DNA of 25,927 nucleotides. It comes from a virus. The notes below the pieces were generated by a model. The model did not search any database, was not told the origin of the DNA, and was given only the letters and a program-made list of their open reading frames with translations. The position numbers and the translations under genes are program-made. The stretch spans positions 1-25,927 of the IMG/VR virus record IMGVR_UViG_3300018080_002191; one strand, given 5' to 3'. Shown here piece after piece: positions 1 through 7,456 of the stretch (within the stretch, counting starts at the first letter, position 1; every line of letters begins with the position of its first letter).

Positions 1-1
1 C

Positions 2-367
2 CTGACTGAACAAGGCTGTAAAGCAAACGTCACCCTTGCAAGCAGTGGGATAGCTAAACTTGAAGAACATGGCGCAACTGGCTTTGCATACATGCGGGAT
101 GAGGAGTTTGATAGAGTGGTCAGGTGTTGCGGTTGCCCTAATGCAGCGTTAATTAACCCTTCGAACCCGTATGTTCAATGTATGTTGCAGGAGTGGTGTA
201 AAGCCATAAAACACCACATCATGAATGATTTAATGTTCGCTGAAACAGAGGAAGAGGTGGTTAATGCCAGGAAGAAACACGGCATACGACGCAACACACA
301 AGGAGAAAAACAGAGAGGCAAAAAACCTGTTGACAAAGGCGAAAACAATCATTACAATAAGCCTTAA
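2..367 (+). CDS. Partial plus-strand gene of unknown function (5' end off window)
   Basis: The frame is open from base 2, at least 30 codons upstream of the first ATG at 92, so this is probably the 3' part of a longer gene whose start lies off the left edge. The visible 121 residues contain a Cys cluster (CCGC then C and W/C further on) around residues 40-60 of the visible part. The last 40 residues are rich in Lys, Arg, Asn and Gln and probably disordered. I do not recognise the family. It is the only supported plus-strand gene and converges on the long minus-strand block. A strong intrinsic terminator lies about 60 bases after its stop. An overlapping +1 ORF (264-395) with a good ribosome binding site also exists, so a second short overlapping gene or a frame error near the end is possible. 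Confidence 0.6.
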   Translation: MTEQGCKANVTLASSGIAKLEEHGATGFAYMRDEEFDRVVRCCGCPNAALINPSNPYVQCMLQEWCKAIKHHIMNDLMFAETEEEVVNARKKHGIRRNTQGEKQRGKKPVDKGENNHYNKP

Positions 368-428
368 AAGTTTTCTGCATTTCCTATCCACTTGATGCAG
401 GAAACGCCATTGTTCTCTCCTTTTATCT

Positions 429-479
429 AAGCCCTAAACCAATGAGTATTTTATGATTCAAAGGTTTAGGGCTTTTTCT
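429..479 (+). terminator. Intrinsic terminator after the plus-strand gene
   Basis: A perfect 12-bp stem (AAGCCCTAAACC at 429-440 with GGTTTAGGGCTT at 463-474) encloses a 22-base loop and is followed by a T-rich run on the plus strand. Read on the minus strand the stem is followed by an A-rich sequence, so it should work mainly for the plus-strand gene ending at 367. It could also act as a roadblock between convergent transcripts. Confidence 0.8.
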
Positions 480-573
480 TTATCTTTTATTCAGTGTTTC
501 TGGTTTATTTGATTTTTGTTCATTGTTTGAATCCTTTATTAATGTTTTATTATATTTATGTGGATTTTCCCAT

Positions 574-825
574 TCAGTTAAATAACGCATCATATAACGC
601 CTTCTGCACTAAATGATACGGACTTAACATCCTCCTATGATCTTCCACTCTTCCAATCCTCCAGACGCCTGGAGTTCCGTAATATTTACCGGAGTGCAGC
701 AAATTAACAGCATAATTACTTCTCTCAGTGGTTCCGGTGCCGTCATTCACTATTTCAGCTCTACCTATTTCTCGCGCCTTTTTCTCGTCGCCTAGAGGCC
801 AAAGCTCTATTTTAACAACAACCAT
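574..825 (-). CDS. Small conserved-type phage protein, unknown function
   Basis: This 83-residue protein has a predicted beta-rich first half (VVVKIELWPLGD, then AEIVNDGTGT) and a helical C-terminus (SPYHLVQKALYDAL). From memory, proteins with the same pattern (IELWP.GD...EIGRAEI.NDGTGT...GVWR.GRV..) recur as uncharacterised small proteins in phage genomes; I cannot assign a role. The ATG at 825 has a good ribosome binding site (AAAGGA about 7 bases upstream). It starts just after the stop of the preceding gene, so the two are probably co-transcribed. It is the last gene of the minus-strand block before the convergent terminator. Confidence 0.75.
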   Translation of the reverse strand: MVVVKIELWPLGDEKKAREIGRAEIVNDGTGTTERSNYAVNLLHSGKYYGTPGVWRIGRVEDHRRMLSPYHLVQKALYDALFN

Positions 826-826
826 T

Positions 827-1288
827 TTATTTTCCTTTCTTTGTTTTATTCTCTTTCTGCTTTACAGGAGTGAACCTTACACTCTCCTTCTTACCCTTTG
901 TTACAGTTGTCCCCTTTTCATAGGCTCTCTCAATCACGTTGGCTTTCACCCCTTGCAGCATCAACTCCTCCTTCACTGTTGTATTATTCACTCTCACAGT
1001 GTCTCTGGGAGGGGTTATTGAAAGGGACCCAATGTTGCTTTTAACCTTCTCTGCACCAGTGATGTCCTTAATAGCTATAATCTCATCATTTACCTCATCA
1101 ATCTGGGCCTTAATCGCGTCTTGCTGAGCTTTCAGGGTTGCCCTGCTGTACAATGCCTCTTTTAGCATTTTAACCAGATCTGCATCCACCTCAGCCAATT
1201 TAAATGCATCATCCTGCACTGTAATCAGGTCTGGGGTTGTTATTTCATTGCCTTTTTTGTCTAAAACCTTGATTGTCTGTTTACTCAT
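827..1288 (-). CDS. Coiled-coil phage protein, unknown function
   Basis: The 153-residue product has a long helical, probably coiled-coil stretch (about residues 33-78). It is followed by a beta-strand segment (NIGSLSITPPRDTVRVN, about 85-101), a short helix and a very basic tail (last 20 residues mostly Lys, Thr, Gln, Asn). The layout of coiled coil plus small beta ladder resembles phage Gp157-type proteins, but the sequence match is too loose to claim membership. The start has a near-perfect Shine-Dalgarno (AAGGAGG, about 10 bases from ATG) and overlaps the upstream gene stop by 4 bases (ATGA), indicating translational coupling. Confidence 0.75.
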   Translation of the reverse strand: MSKQTIKVLDKKGNEITTPDLITVQDDAFKLAEVDADLVKMLKEALYSRATLKAQQDAIKAQIDEVNDEIIAIKDITGAEKVKSNIGSLSITPPRDTVRVNNTTVKEELMLQGVKANVIERAYEKGTTVTKGKKESVRFTPVKQKENKTKKGK

Positions 1289-1452
1289 TGTTTAGTTGCC
1301 TCCTTAATTAGTTGTTCTTTTTCATGCTTTAAACGTTGAATCCTTTTCCGAATTGTGGCCTTTTGCCTTTGAGTCAGGGAGGATTCATTTCTTGCTATAA
1401 ACAATTGCCAGTATGTGGGGTCACGATTGTACTTGAGAGGGGGAAGTTCCAT
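1285..1452 (-). CDS. Small basic helical protein, unknown function
   Basis: This encodes a 55-residue protein starting METLPPL-like (MELPPLKYNRDPTYWQ) with a strongly basic helical second half (RQKATIRKRIQRLKHEKEQLIKEA). The frame also opens upstream to a TTG at 1500, but that TTG has no Shine-Dalgarno. The ATG at 1452 is preceded by GAGGA about 8 bases upstream, so I take 1452 as the start. The stop overlaps the start of the next gene (ATGA). The helix could bind nucleic acid or dimerise; this is only composition-based inference. Confidence 0.6.
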   Translation of the reverse strand: MELPPLKYNRDPTYWQLFIARNESSLTQRQKATIRKRIQRLKHEKEQLIKEATKQ

Positions 1453-1666
1453 GGTTGTGTTCCTCACGTTATTAATACTAGTATGCTCTCTTCTTGCCAA
1501 AAACCATAGTCTCTAGAGCTAACCAGCTAGGACATGGCGTATACTCGGAGACTGGGAGACTCGGAGTCTTGGGCATTCAGGGTATTGCAATTTTTATGCC
1601 AAGTAGCTTCGCTACAGTTCACCACAGTTCGCTACAATTCACTATAATGAAGTTTTTTCTTAAACA
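1453..1666. repeat. Repeat-rich intergenic interval with 8-bp and 10-bp tandem repeats
   Basis: No convincing gene lies between the lipoprotein stop and the small gene downstream. The interval holds three tandem copies of an octamer (ACTCGGAG, ACTGGGAG, ACTCGGAG at 1543-1566). It also holds about four tandem copies of a 10-base unit at 1601-1640 (AAGTAGCTTC, GCTACAGTTC, ACCACAGTTC, GCTACAATTC). A short perfect hairpin GTAGC-TTC-GCTAC spans 1603-1615. Such low-complexity repeats occur nowhere else that I noticed in the window. They suggest replication slippage or a recombination scar at the border of the lipoprotein gene. Confidence 0.75.
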
Positions 1667-2776
1667 TTATTCATTCAATATATAATAGTGTGTTGTTTCA
1701 GTCTCGTAATATTTAATGTAAGGGTAACGGACTCCAACCATAATTGAAGTAGATGCGGAATCGGGGTAGGCATTTACTTTAAAAACGTACTTGTCAATCT
1801 GACCGTAATCGGGTGGAGGATCAGGACACTCTCCCCAATCTCTCATAGACGTGTTGTCATAAGGGTCTTCGGTGTGAGTAGCTATAATTTCATCTGTGTC
1901 TCTGTGTTCAGCAATATGCGCCCACTTTGTGCAGGTTAAACGACTCGCATATGACGCTTGACCGGTAAGATCTTGATCAACTACAGTTGTGAGCAAAACG
2001 TGCCTCTCTTTAAGAGCGTTACCGTCGGCAAAAAACTCGACATTCATCCAGCAACCATCCTGATAAGTTTCTGAGCTTGTTATCCCACAACAATATGGAA
2101 AGGAATCCGTCCATTCAGACATTACCATTAACCCTACATCAAACCTTGGGTAATAGATACCGCCTCCCCAAAACACACTGTACTCGTCAACAGTAGGCGA
2201 AATGTCGTCTTCGATTATTAAACTGAGTCCCGGTTGCCCTCTGTATGAATCACCTATCGGAACTATCTGGTGTTGATTTAACTCTAAGACAGCGTGTCCT
2301 CCATCTGGATTGACTTGAGCACGACTATTTTCATAATTAGGGACTCCAGAAGAGATATAGCCGCCAGCATAGCACCGCACTTTGTAATTTCCGAGTACTG
2401 AAACATCTATATAGTCAGGTTCAGAGGACCAATTAAGCGATGAGCAGTTTACATTCCATTCCGTTCCGTCGAACTTTTTAACAAATTTAATTGCAGTAGT
2501 TGAATCATCCTGGCTTCCATTAAGCACTCTAGCTTTGATTGTAGTCGTCTCGCTTACCCAGATAGGTGAAAGGTATTGATAATCTGATGTTGTAGGTGTT
2601 GAACCATCTATAGTATAATAAATAGTACCTGATGAATTTGGGTTACTAATGTCGAGTCGCATGTATTTAATAAATACATTGTTGCCGTAGGTTTTGTACG
2701 TTGTAATATTCGGTGGGTTAAGTTGACACCCAAAAAACAATAATGCCATTAAAGTTGTCAAAAATAATCTTTTCAT
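1667..2776 (-). CDS. Predicted lipoprotein with chitobiase-C-terminal-like domain
   Basis: The 369-residue protein has a lipoprotein signal: basic start (MKR), a hydrophobic core (LFLTTLMALLF) and a lipobox LFFGC, with Cys17 as the expected lipidated residue. Residues about 43-100 resemble the Ig-like domain found at the C-terminus of chitobiase/hexosaminidase (GTIYYTIDGSTPTTSDYQY, then strands with TTIKARVLNG). The rest, rich in Tyr, Trp, Cys and Asp, is unrecognised. A good Shine-Dalgarno (AAGGAG, 6-7 bases) precedes ATG 2776. It sits after the replication genes, flanked by a tandem-repeat interval, which fits an accessory 'moron' gene expressed at the host surface. A role in superinfection exclusion or altered surface properties is plausible but only inferred. 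Confidence 0.75.
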   Translation of the reverse strand: MKRLFLTTLMALLFFGCQLNPPNITTYKTYGNNVFIKYMRLDISNPNSSGTIYYTIDGSTPTTSDYQYLSPIWVSETTTIKARVLNGSQDDSTTAIKFVKKFDGTEWNVNCSSLNWSSEPDYIDVSVLGNYKVRCYAGGYISSGVPNYENSRAQVNPDGGHAVLELNQHQIVPIGDSYRGQPGLSLIIEDDISPTVDEYSVFWGGGIYYPRFDVGLMVMSEWTDSFPYCCGITSSETYQDGCWMNVEFFADGNALKERHVLLTTVVDQDLTGQASYASRLTCTKWAHIAEHRDTDEIIATHTEDPYDNTSMRDWGECPDPPPDYGQIDKYVFKVNAYPDSASTSIMVGVRYPYIKYYETETTHYYILNE

Positions 2777-2829
2777 TTTTTTCTCCTTGTTTGATTGTTA
2801 ATCGTTCGTTTAATAACTCATTTAATTGT

Positions 2830-3228
2830 TTACTTTTGCTTATTTTCCCAATTGCCCAATTCAATAATCAAGTCGACTTCATGCTTGATTTTATTTAAAT
2901 CTTTCAGCCCTCCACCTCCATCTAAATCATAGCGCAACACCCTCTTAATAATGTCAGCTTTGTGAAAGGGGATGTCGTTTGCGTGGAAGAACTCAAAGGG
3001 TTGAATCTTGAAACCTCTGTAATGTGAACCACCAATTTGCGTTTTTAAAGCGCTATCCCCTTCCTCTTCCACAGTACTGTCCATTCTCTCCCTCTGATCT
3101 ACAACAAAGCGGGAACAAGTACGTACGTCTGTGTGTACCTTGCACCCGTTTCCGCGTGTTTCTGTGCGCAAAACACAATCCTCATCAAGACATTCGTGCT
3201 TCGTTACTGTGTCGCTAAGTTTTTCCAT
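2830..3228 (-). CDS. DUF3310 family protein with Cys-rich N-terminal extension
   Basis: Residues about 66-125 match the DUF3310 pattern common in phages: GGSHY, FKIQPFEFFHAND, F..ADIIKRVLRYD, then DLNKIKHEVDLIIEL. Members are often listed near nucleotide metabolism or replication genes, but the biochemical role is not settled. The first 65 residues are an extension with four cysteines (C13, C18, C29, C38) plus His11 and His32, which could bind a metal. Start and polymerase stop overlap by one base (TAATG), and GGAGG lies about 10 bases upstream of ATG, so it is coupled to the polymerase and should be made together with it. Confidence 0.8.
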   Translation of the reverse strand: MEKLSDTVTKHECLDEDCVLRTETRGNGCKVHTDVRTCSRFVVDQRERMDSTVEEEGDSALKTQIGGSHYRGFKIQPFEFFHANDIPFHKADIIKRVLRYDLDGGGGLKDLNKIKHEVDLIIELGNWENKQK

Positions 3229-4733
3229 TATTCAAAATCCTCCATCTCTCCCCAGTTAAAACCAATTTTAGGATCTACAGGCGTCTCAATCGGAAACCCT
3301 GCAACTCCTTCCATAATCTCTCTTTGTTCCTTAATAATCCTGTCTACATGCCTTTCATCAATCTCTGCAATCAAATCATCATGCACTTGAAACAGGGGCG
3401 AATACTCAATCCCTTCTTTGCGCGACGCTCTATACCAGGGAACCATCTTTCCCATAGCCAATTTCATAACGCCTTGAGCACCCATCTGGATTGGAGCATT
3501 GCACGCTTGCCGTAACGCCTCAGCAACAATGTAAGAACTCTCCCATTTAACAGCTTCAACATAACGCCTCCTGCCCCAGATGTCTTGAACATACCCATTA
3601 CGCCTTGCAAACGCCTCAACACCCTGCATGTATTTCTTAACGCCCTTATACACATCAAACCAGGAATTGATTAGCCCCTCACAGGCTTTAACAGACCACT
3701 CATTTTCACTTGCACCTCCTTGGATTAAAGCTGCTCGTAACCCTTCTGCCTGGATGCCGTAGAGAATGCCAAACCCAACCCTTTTTGCGGGATACCTGTG
3801 CTTCATGTCGTCCAGCCTGCTTACTGGAATGCCAAACATCCTGCTTGCTGTCTGGGCGTGAATGTCCAAGCCCTTCTGGAACACCTCCATTAAAACAGGG
3901 TCTTGAGAAGCAACTGCGGCAACCCTCATTTCAATTTGAGAATAGTCCATAGAGGCAAGCATACAGCCATCCTTTGCTACAAAACCCTTTCTTATTTGCT
4001 TACCCTCTTTGGTGCGTGTAGGAATGGCCATAATGTTAGGGTTTGCTGCACTCATTCTACCAGTATCTGTTGCAGTTATACGCATGTTTGGGTAAATCCT
4101 GCCATCCTTTTTGACCAGTGTCGGCAACACTTCAGTATACGTGTTGTGCAGTTTGCCGAACTGCCTCCACTGTTCAATCAATTCAACAACCGGGTGAGCG
4201 TTCTTCAGGAAGGCGAGAGTTTTTGCGTCAGTACTAAAACCTTTTTTAGTTCTCTTTACAGGGGTAAGATTCAACTCATAAAACAGCAAGTCTTGAACCT
4301 GGTCACTGCTTCCAGGGTTGATTAACTTGTTTGCGCTGTACTCAGCGATTTGTTGTTGCAGAGACTCCATCTTTTCTTTAAACATGTAGGATAGAGACTT
4401 GAAGTGTTCAACGTTCACCTGCACTCCAGCTTTCTGCATGTCGTGGACCATAATCATTGCATCATTGTCTATCTGCCACACTGCAGGAAGAGAGCACTCG
4501 CGCCCACTGTCTCTGTAGTGTCCTCCTCTACCTCTAGTTTCCACACCTAGCATTTTGAGTCTCCTATATATTGACATGTTAGTACGGTTAAAGGCTTTGG
4601 CTATCTTGCTGGTTAACCATCCTTTGTTTGCATAAAGATCAACTACTGCGGAATTAGGGTCATCGTACCCAAGAGTGTAGGCTATTTGTAAAGCTTCTTC
4701 CTTGTCATTCCAGGACAGAGTTTTGACTGGCAT
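3228..4733 (-). CDS. polA: Family A DNA polymerase core with N-terminal HTH-like domain
   Basis: The 501-residue protein is the polymerase part of a PolA-type enzyme. Visible motifs: TDTGR (222-226), motif A DYSQIEMR with Asp263, motif B R313-x3-K317-x3-F321-x3-Y325-G326, GRRR (387-390), and motif C HDD (451-453). Phe321 aligns with E. coli Phe762. Motif C has Asp where most PolA enzymes have Glu (HDE). There is no 5' nuclease and no proofreading domain; a separate exonuclease is encoded immediately upstream. Residues 1-70 instead look like a helix-turn-helix (TSKIAKAFNRTNMSIYRRLKMLGV at 41-64), unusual for PolA. The start overlaps the upstream stop (TAATG) with AGAGG upstream. It is likely the replicative polymerase of this phage. 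Confidence 0.93.
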   Translation of the reverse strand: MPVKTLSWNDKEEALQIAYTLGYDDPNSAVVDLYANKGWLTSKIAKAFNRTNMSIYRRLKMLGVETRGRGGHYRDSGRECSLPAVWQIDNDAMIMVHDMQKAGVQVNVEHFKSLSYMFKEKMESLQQQIAEYSANKLINPGSSDQVQDLLFYELNLTPVKRTKKGFSTDAKTLAFLKNAHPVVELIEQWRQFGKLHNTYTEVLPTLVKKDGRIYPNMRITATDTGRMSAANPNIMAIPTRTKEGKQIRKGFVAKDGCMLASMDYSQIEMRVAAVASQDPVLMEVFQKGLDIHAQTASRMFGIPVSRLDDMKHRYPAKRVGFGILYGIQAEGLRAALIQGGASENEWSVKACEGLINSWFDVYKGVKKYMQGVEAFARRNGYVQDIWGRRRYVEAVKWESSYIVAEALRQACNAPIQMGAQGVMKLAMGKMVPWYRASRKEGIEYSPLFQVHDDLIAEIDERHVDRIIKEQREIMEGVAGFPIETPVDPKIGFNWGEMEDFE

Positions 4734-6094
4734 TATTGTTCCAACCTCTCTTTCAATATATAATACAATTGATATGTAGCGTCAGCATCCTGGCAGGCAT
4801 AATTCAGTGCCGCGCCAAACTCTACCTCACTTAAATCACTCTCCACTAATTCACCAAACACAGCCTCAACTTCAAACTTCTCTTCCTTGTCTACGTTCTT
4901 ACTCCACCATTTAAACAAATCATAGACGCCATCATTTGTGTGTTTCTTGACTGCTTGCATTGTTTTCGAATGTAGTGAACGAGGCTTCTTCATCTTCCTC
5001 TCGCCTTTAACAATCACTTCATAAGGATCAGGTTTACTCCAAGGGTAATCAAAATTCAAGTAATCCAACAAATAATTAAGTGTTTTTTCAACTGTGTAAG
5101 GCGTTACTACTTCACTATATTCGCTCATCTTTAAGCCAAGATGCCTGTAAGCCAGACCCTTTAAGCCCTGTGGCTCTGTTTGAAGTAAGTATGCAGCAAT
5201 CATGGTATCCCAAACATTGACTGGAAATATTCCCATGTTCTCTAATACAGCAAGGTCAAATAACGCATTATGCATTATGGTTTTTATGTTTGGGTCCTGC
5301 ACTTTCATATTCACTAACTCTATAATTTTATAATTATCTGCTTTAACCATGTAACCCGTAGCGTCAGCGCAACTGAAGGTAAGACACCAGGGTTTATGCA
5401 AGTCCTTGTCACCAACCGTCTCAGTATCTATTGCTATAATGCTACTTTCCACAAAGCCTTCTGCGTTTAAAAGATCACTGCAAGTCTCAACAATCTCATA
5501 CTTCTTTTGTTTAGAGTCGAAACTTACTGGCTTGGTTTGGTTCCTGAAAACCCTGCCCACAGTCCTGAAGTCACTCGACACTTTATTAATCATTGAAGCG
5601 TTCTTTAGACCGTAGGCAGGGTGGTATACTGGCAAAACTGTCCTGAACTTTCCTTGAAACAGTCCAGCGTGCGGAACCCCATGAACAATATCCATGTTCA
5701 CATCACCAAGAAATACAGAAGTGCTGACCTTTCCTATTGTAACAATTACAGTAGGATCTACTAACTCTACCGTGTTGCGTAAATACTCAAAACAGGCACG
5801 CATCTCTTCTGGCAAAGGGTCACGGTTCCCTGGAGGTCTGCACTTCACGACATTATCAATGTAAACCATGTCGCGGTTCATTCTGTTTTGCTGGAGTAAT
5901 TGGTTGAGTTCCTTGCCTGCACTGCTGTGCCACTGTTTATAGTAAAAAGGAATACCGGACTTGTCTTCTCCAGATCCAGGACCCTCCCCTAAGAACAGTA
6001 TTCTGCAAGGTATGGGGCCAACACCGTTGACTATTCTGTTGCGGGTTCGGTGCAGTGCGCATTTAGTGCAGTTTTCAACAATCAATTCAGTCAT
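4733..6094 (-). CDS. Family 4 uracil-DNA glycosylase fused to DnaQ-like 3'-5' exonuclease
   Basis: The 453-residue protein joins two enzymes. Residues about 1-190 are a family 4 UDG: Fe-S ligand cysteines C9-x2-C12 and C85-x15-C101, motif GEGPGSGED (36-44), KCRPPGNRDP (84-93) and HPAY (158-161). A short insert (about YYKQWHS, 51-57) interrupts the usual PF-VG-x-AG segment. Residues about 215-453 are a PolA-type proofreading exonuclease: Exo I D223-T-E225, Exo II HN..FD (275-280), Exo III Y432-x3-D436. An Arg/Lys-rich insert lies near 360-385. The frame extends to an ATG at 6124, but ATG 6094 has GAGGAG about 10 bases upstream and avoids a 23-base overlap. It is coupled by TAATG to the polymerase, so it probably provides uracil surveillance and proofreading in trans. 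Confidence 0.9.
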   Translation of the reverse strand: MTELIVENCTKCALHRTRNRIVNGVGPIPCRILFLGEGPGSGEDKSGIPFYYKQWHSSAGKELNQLLQQNRMNRDMVYIDNVVKCRPPGNRDPLPEEMRACFEYLRNTVELVDPTVIVTIGKVSTSVFLGDVNMDIVHGVPHAGLFQGKFRTVLPVYHPAYGLKNASMINKVSSDFRTVGRVFRNQTKPVSFDSKQKKYEIVETCSDLLNAEGFVESSIIAIDTETVGDKDLHKPWCLTFSCADATGYMVKADNYKIIELVNMKVQDPNIKTIMHNALFDLAVLENMGIFPVNVWDTMIAAYLLQTEPQGLKGLAYRHLGLKMSEYSEVVTPYTVEKTLNYLLDYLNFDYPWSKPDPYEVIVKGERKMKKPRSLHSKTMQAVKKHTNDGVYDLFKWWSKNVDKEEKFEVEAVFGELVESDLSEVEFGAALNYACQDADATYQLYYILKERLEQ

Positions 6095-6101
6095 GAGTTG
6101 T

Positions 6102-6443
6102 TTACTCCTCTTGCTCCCATTCATAAATCTTCAACAGTAACCGCATTAAAACATTATCTCTTAACACAACACTTCCGCAATTGTGTGTACATTCATACAT
6201 GACCGCAGCAGGGTAGAAAGTAAGCCTAATGACCATAGGCACGGAGACAATTGAAGCGCTGTTGCAAAACCTGCCCTTTTGCAGCATGAAAAACCCTTCA
6301 ATGAACGCTGCCGCATCTGAGACTTTATGTCCCTCAACAGCAAACTCGTCCGTGTTAATGTCATACCGAATGTCTAAGTTCGGCAAGTCATCAAGAGGGT
6401 TTGTCGATTTAAATATAGGTGGGGAAGGCGTTGTCTTTGTCAT
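6102..6443 (-). CDS. Hypothetical protein, replication module
   Basis: This 113-residue protein is unrecognised. It has an extended Pro/Asn/Asp-rich start, a beta-strand region with SIVSVPMVIRLTFYPAAVMYE (longer segment at about 64-85), two cysteines in ECTHNC, and an acidic helical end (LLLKIYEWEQEE). The ATG at 6443 lies 7 bases after the upstream stop, and its Shine-Dalgarno is weak (GAGAG close to the start). Its stop codon lies in the ribosome binding region of the UDG-exonuclease gene. Position suggests an accessory factor of replication or repair, but nothing in the sequence proves it. Confidence 0.65.
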   Translation of the reverse strand: MTKTTPSPPIFKSTNPLDDLPNLDIRYDINTDEFAVEGHKVSDAAAFIEGFFMLQKGRFCNSASIVSVPMVIRLTFYPAAVMYECTHNCGSVVLRDNVLMRLLLKIYEWEQEE

Positions 6444-6450
6444 AGGACTC

Positions 6451-6681
6451 TCACACTAACCCTTTATCTTTTGCAAGCCACATAGGAATGAGTATTGATT
6501 GCTCCTCTGCATCAATTTCGACTACTCGACTTTTAGGAATCCATATCTCAGTCCCGTCAAAATTAAACAAATAAGCACCTTCTGTCTGGTGCACTATAAT
6601 GTCGTAATGGACGGTTATTTCATCCTCGCCACCATCAAAACCTTCAAGGTAGTACTCAAAATTTTCTCTAAATAGTCCCAT
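6451..6681 (-). CDS. Small acidic hypothetical protein
   Basis: The 76-residue product starts MGLFRENFEYYLEGFDGG and continues as predicted beta strands (ITVHYDIIVHQ, AYLFNFDGTEIWIPKS, RVVEIDAEEQSILIP), suggesting a small beta-barrel or SH3-like fold. I do not recognise a family. The frame opens at ATG 6690, but that codon sits directly on a GGGGGAG sequence. The second ATG (6681) has the same sequence at normal spacing (9 bases), so I prefer it. It overlaps the end of the ERCC4-type nuclease gene by 14 bases, which indicates coupled expression. Confidence 0.65.
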   Translation of the reverse strand: MGLFRENFEYYLEGFDGGEDEITVHYDIIVHQTEGAYLFNFDGTEIWIPKSRVVEIDAEEQSILIPMWLAKDKGLV

Positions 6682-7456
6682 CGTTTTCATCTCCCCCGTG
6701 CATTAAAACGTTTAAAAGTTTAACTGCACTAGCCTTACTGAACCCGTGCAGCTCAGCAATGTCCTCAACAGGTGCAGTGACTAACTCCTGCATTGTCTTA
6801 AACCTCTCACTCAACACTTTACTTTTCTTTTCCCCTAAATCCGGCACTCCCATAAGCATCATTTGCAGCGTGCTAGGTTTCTGGAAATTAAGTAACCCTG
6901 CACGTCTTGGTTCTTTTGGTTTTTGTAATTGTTTATGGGAGGAGTGTTTGTTGAAATCCTTTTGCCACCATAGGTATGTATCTCTAAGCCATGAAACACT
7001 TTGGCTTTGATTAGGCGTGCGCCAGAACAGCACGGTGCAGTTATACTCTAAAGCCGCATTAATGGTTATCGAATTTGCGAAGTTGTTAATTTGCCGACTA
7101 GTTACAGCCTTGCCACTGAAATCGAGGTCCACAGGCCCTTTTCTTTTCTTGTCAAACCGAATGAGTTTATTGGTTAATGGTGCTTCCTTCCAAATGCCTT
7201 CCAGCAGTATATAAACAATGTCGTAATGCTTTAGTAACCCACTCAATTGATGACCTGAGAGCCTGCCACTGTGCATAGAGTCAATAAAGTCTGGAATTGT
7301 TTTCCTCTCTACCCCAATGCTGTATGTCTTGTTGCCTCGACCGTTACCAATAAAGGCAAAGTCTGCAAACTCTAAACGAGACAATTCACAAGTTGTCAAC
7401 TTGGATAGCTTGGGGTAGAACTCTTTGCTGCCTTTTCTGTCGTCTATAAGAATCAT
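6668..7456 (-). CDS. ERCC4-type nuclease with C-terminal helix-hairpin-helix domain
   Basis: The 262-residue protein looks like a small phage relative of the XPF/MUS81 nucleases. The core has DDR at 5-7 and the diagnostic GVERKTIPDF at 48-57 (V-E-R-K-x3-D). The C-terminal 60 residues form a tandem HhH region (MGVPDLGEKKSKVLSERF at about 202-219, then ELHGFSKASAVKLLNVL at 235-251) that in this family binds branched DNA. It is expected to cut branched or flap recombination intermediates. The frame extends to 7519, but ATG 7456 has GGAGAG upstream and forms an ATGA overlap with the methyltransferase stop, so I use it. Neighbours (Sak4-like ATPase, PD-(D/E)XK nuclease) support a recombination role. 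Confidence 0.88.
   Translation of the reverse strand: MILIDDRKGSKEFYPKLSKLTTCELSRLEFADFAFIGNGRGNKTYSIGVERKTIPDFIDSMHSGRLSGHQLSGLLKHYDIVYILLEGIWKEAPLTNKLIRFDKKRKGPVDLDFSGKAVTSRQINNFANSITINAALEYNCTVLFWRTPNQSQSVSWLRDTYLWWQKDFNKHSSHKQLQKPKEPRRAGLLNFQKPSTLQMMLMGVPDLGEKKSKVLSERFKTMQELVTAPVEDIAELHGFSKASAVKLLNVLMHGGDENDGTI

Noticed and set aside
264-395. Overlapping plus-strand ORF of 43 codons with a good ribosome binding site (MPGRNTAYDATHKEKNREAK...)
   Set aside because: It overlaps the longer open frame 2-367, is short and Lys/Asn-rich, and I cannot tell a real overlapping gene from chance; noted in the entry for the longer frame.
1543-1640. CRISPR-like or iteron array
   Set aside because: Repeat units are only 8 and 10 bases, directly tandem, without spacers; they look like slippage repeats rather than a CRISPR array or a typical iteron origin.
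1632-1667. 11-codon minus-strand frame coupled by TAATG to the lipoprotein stop
   Set aside because: Too short to support as a gene; mentioned only as a possible stub of a deleted gene.
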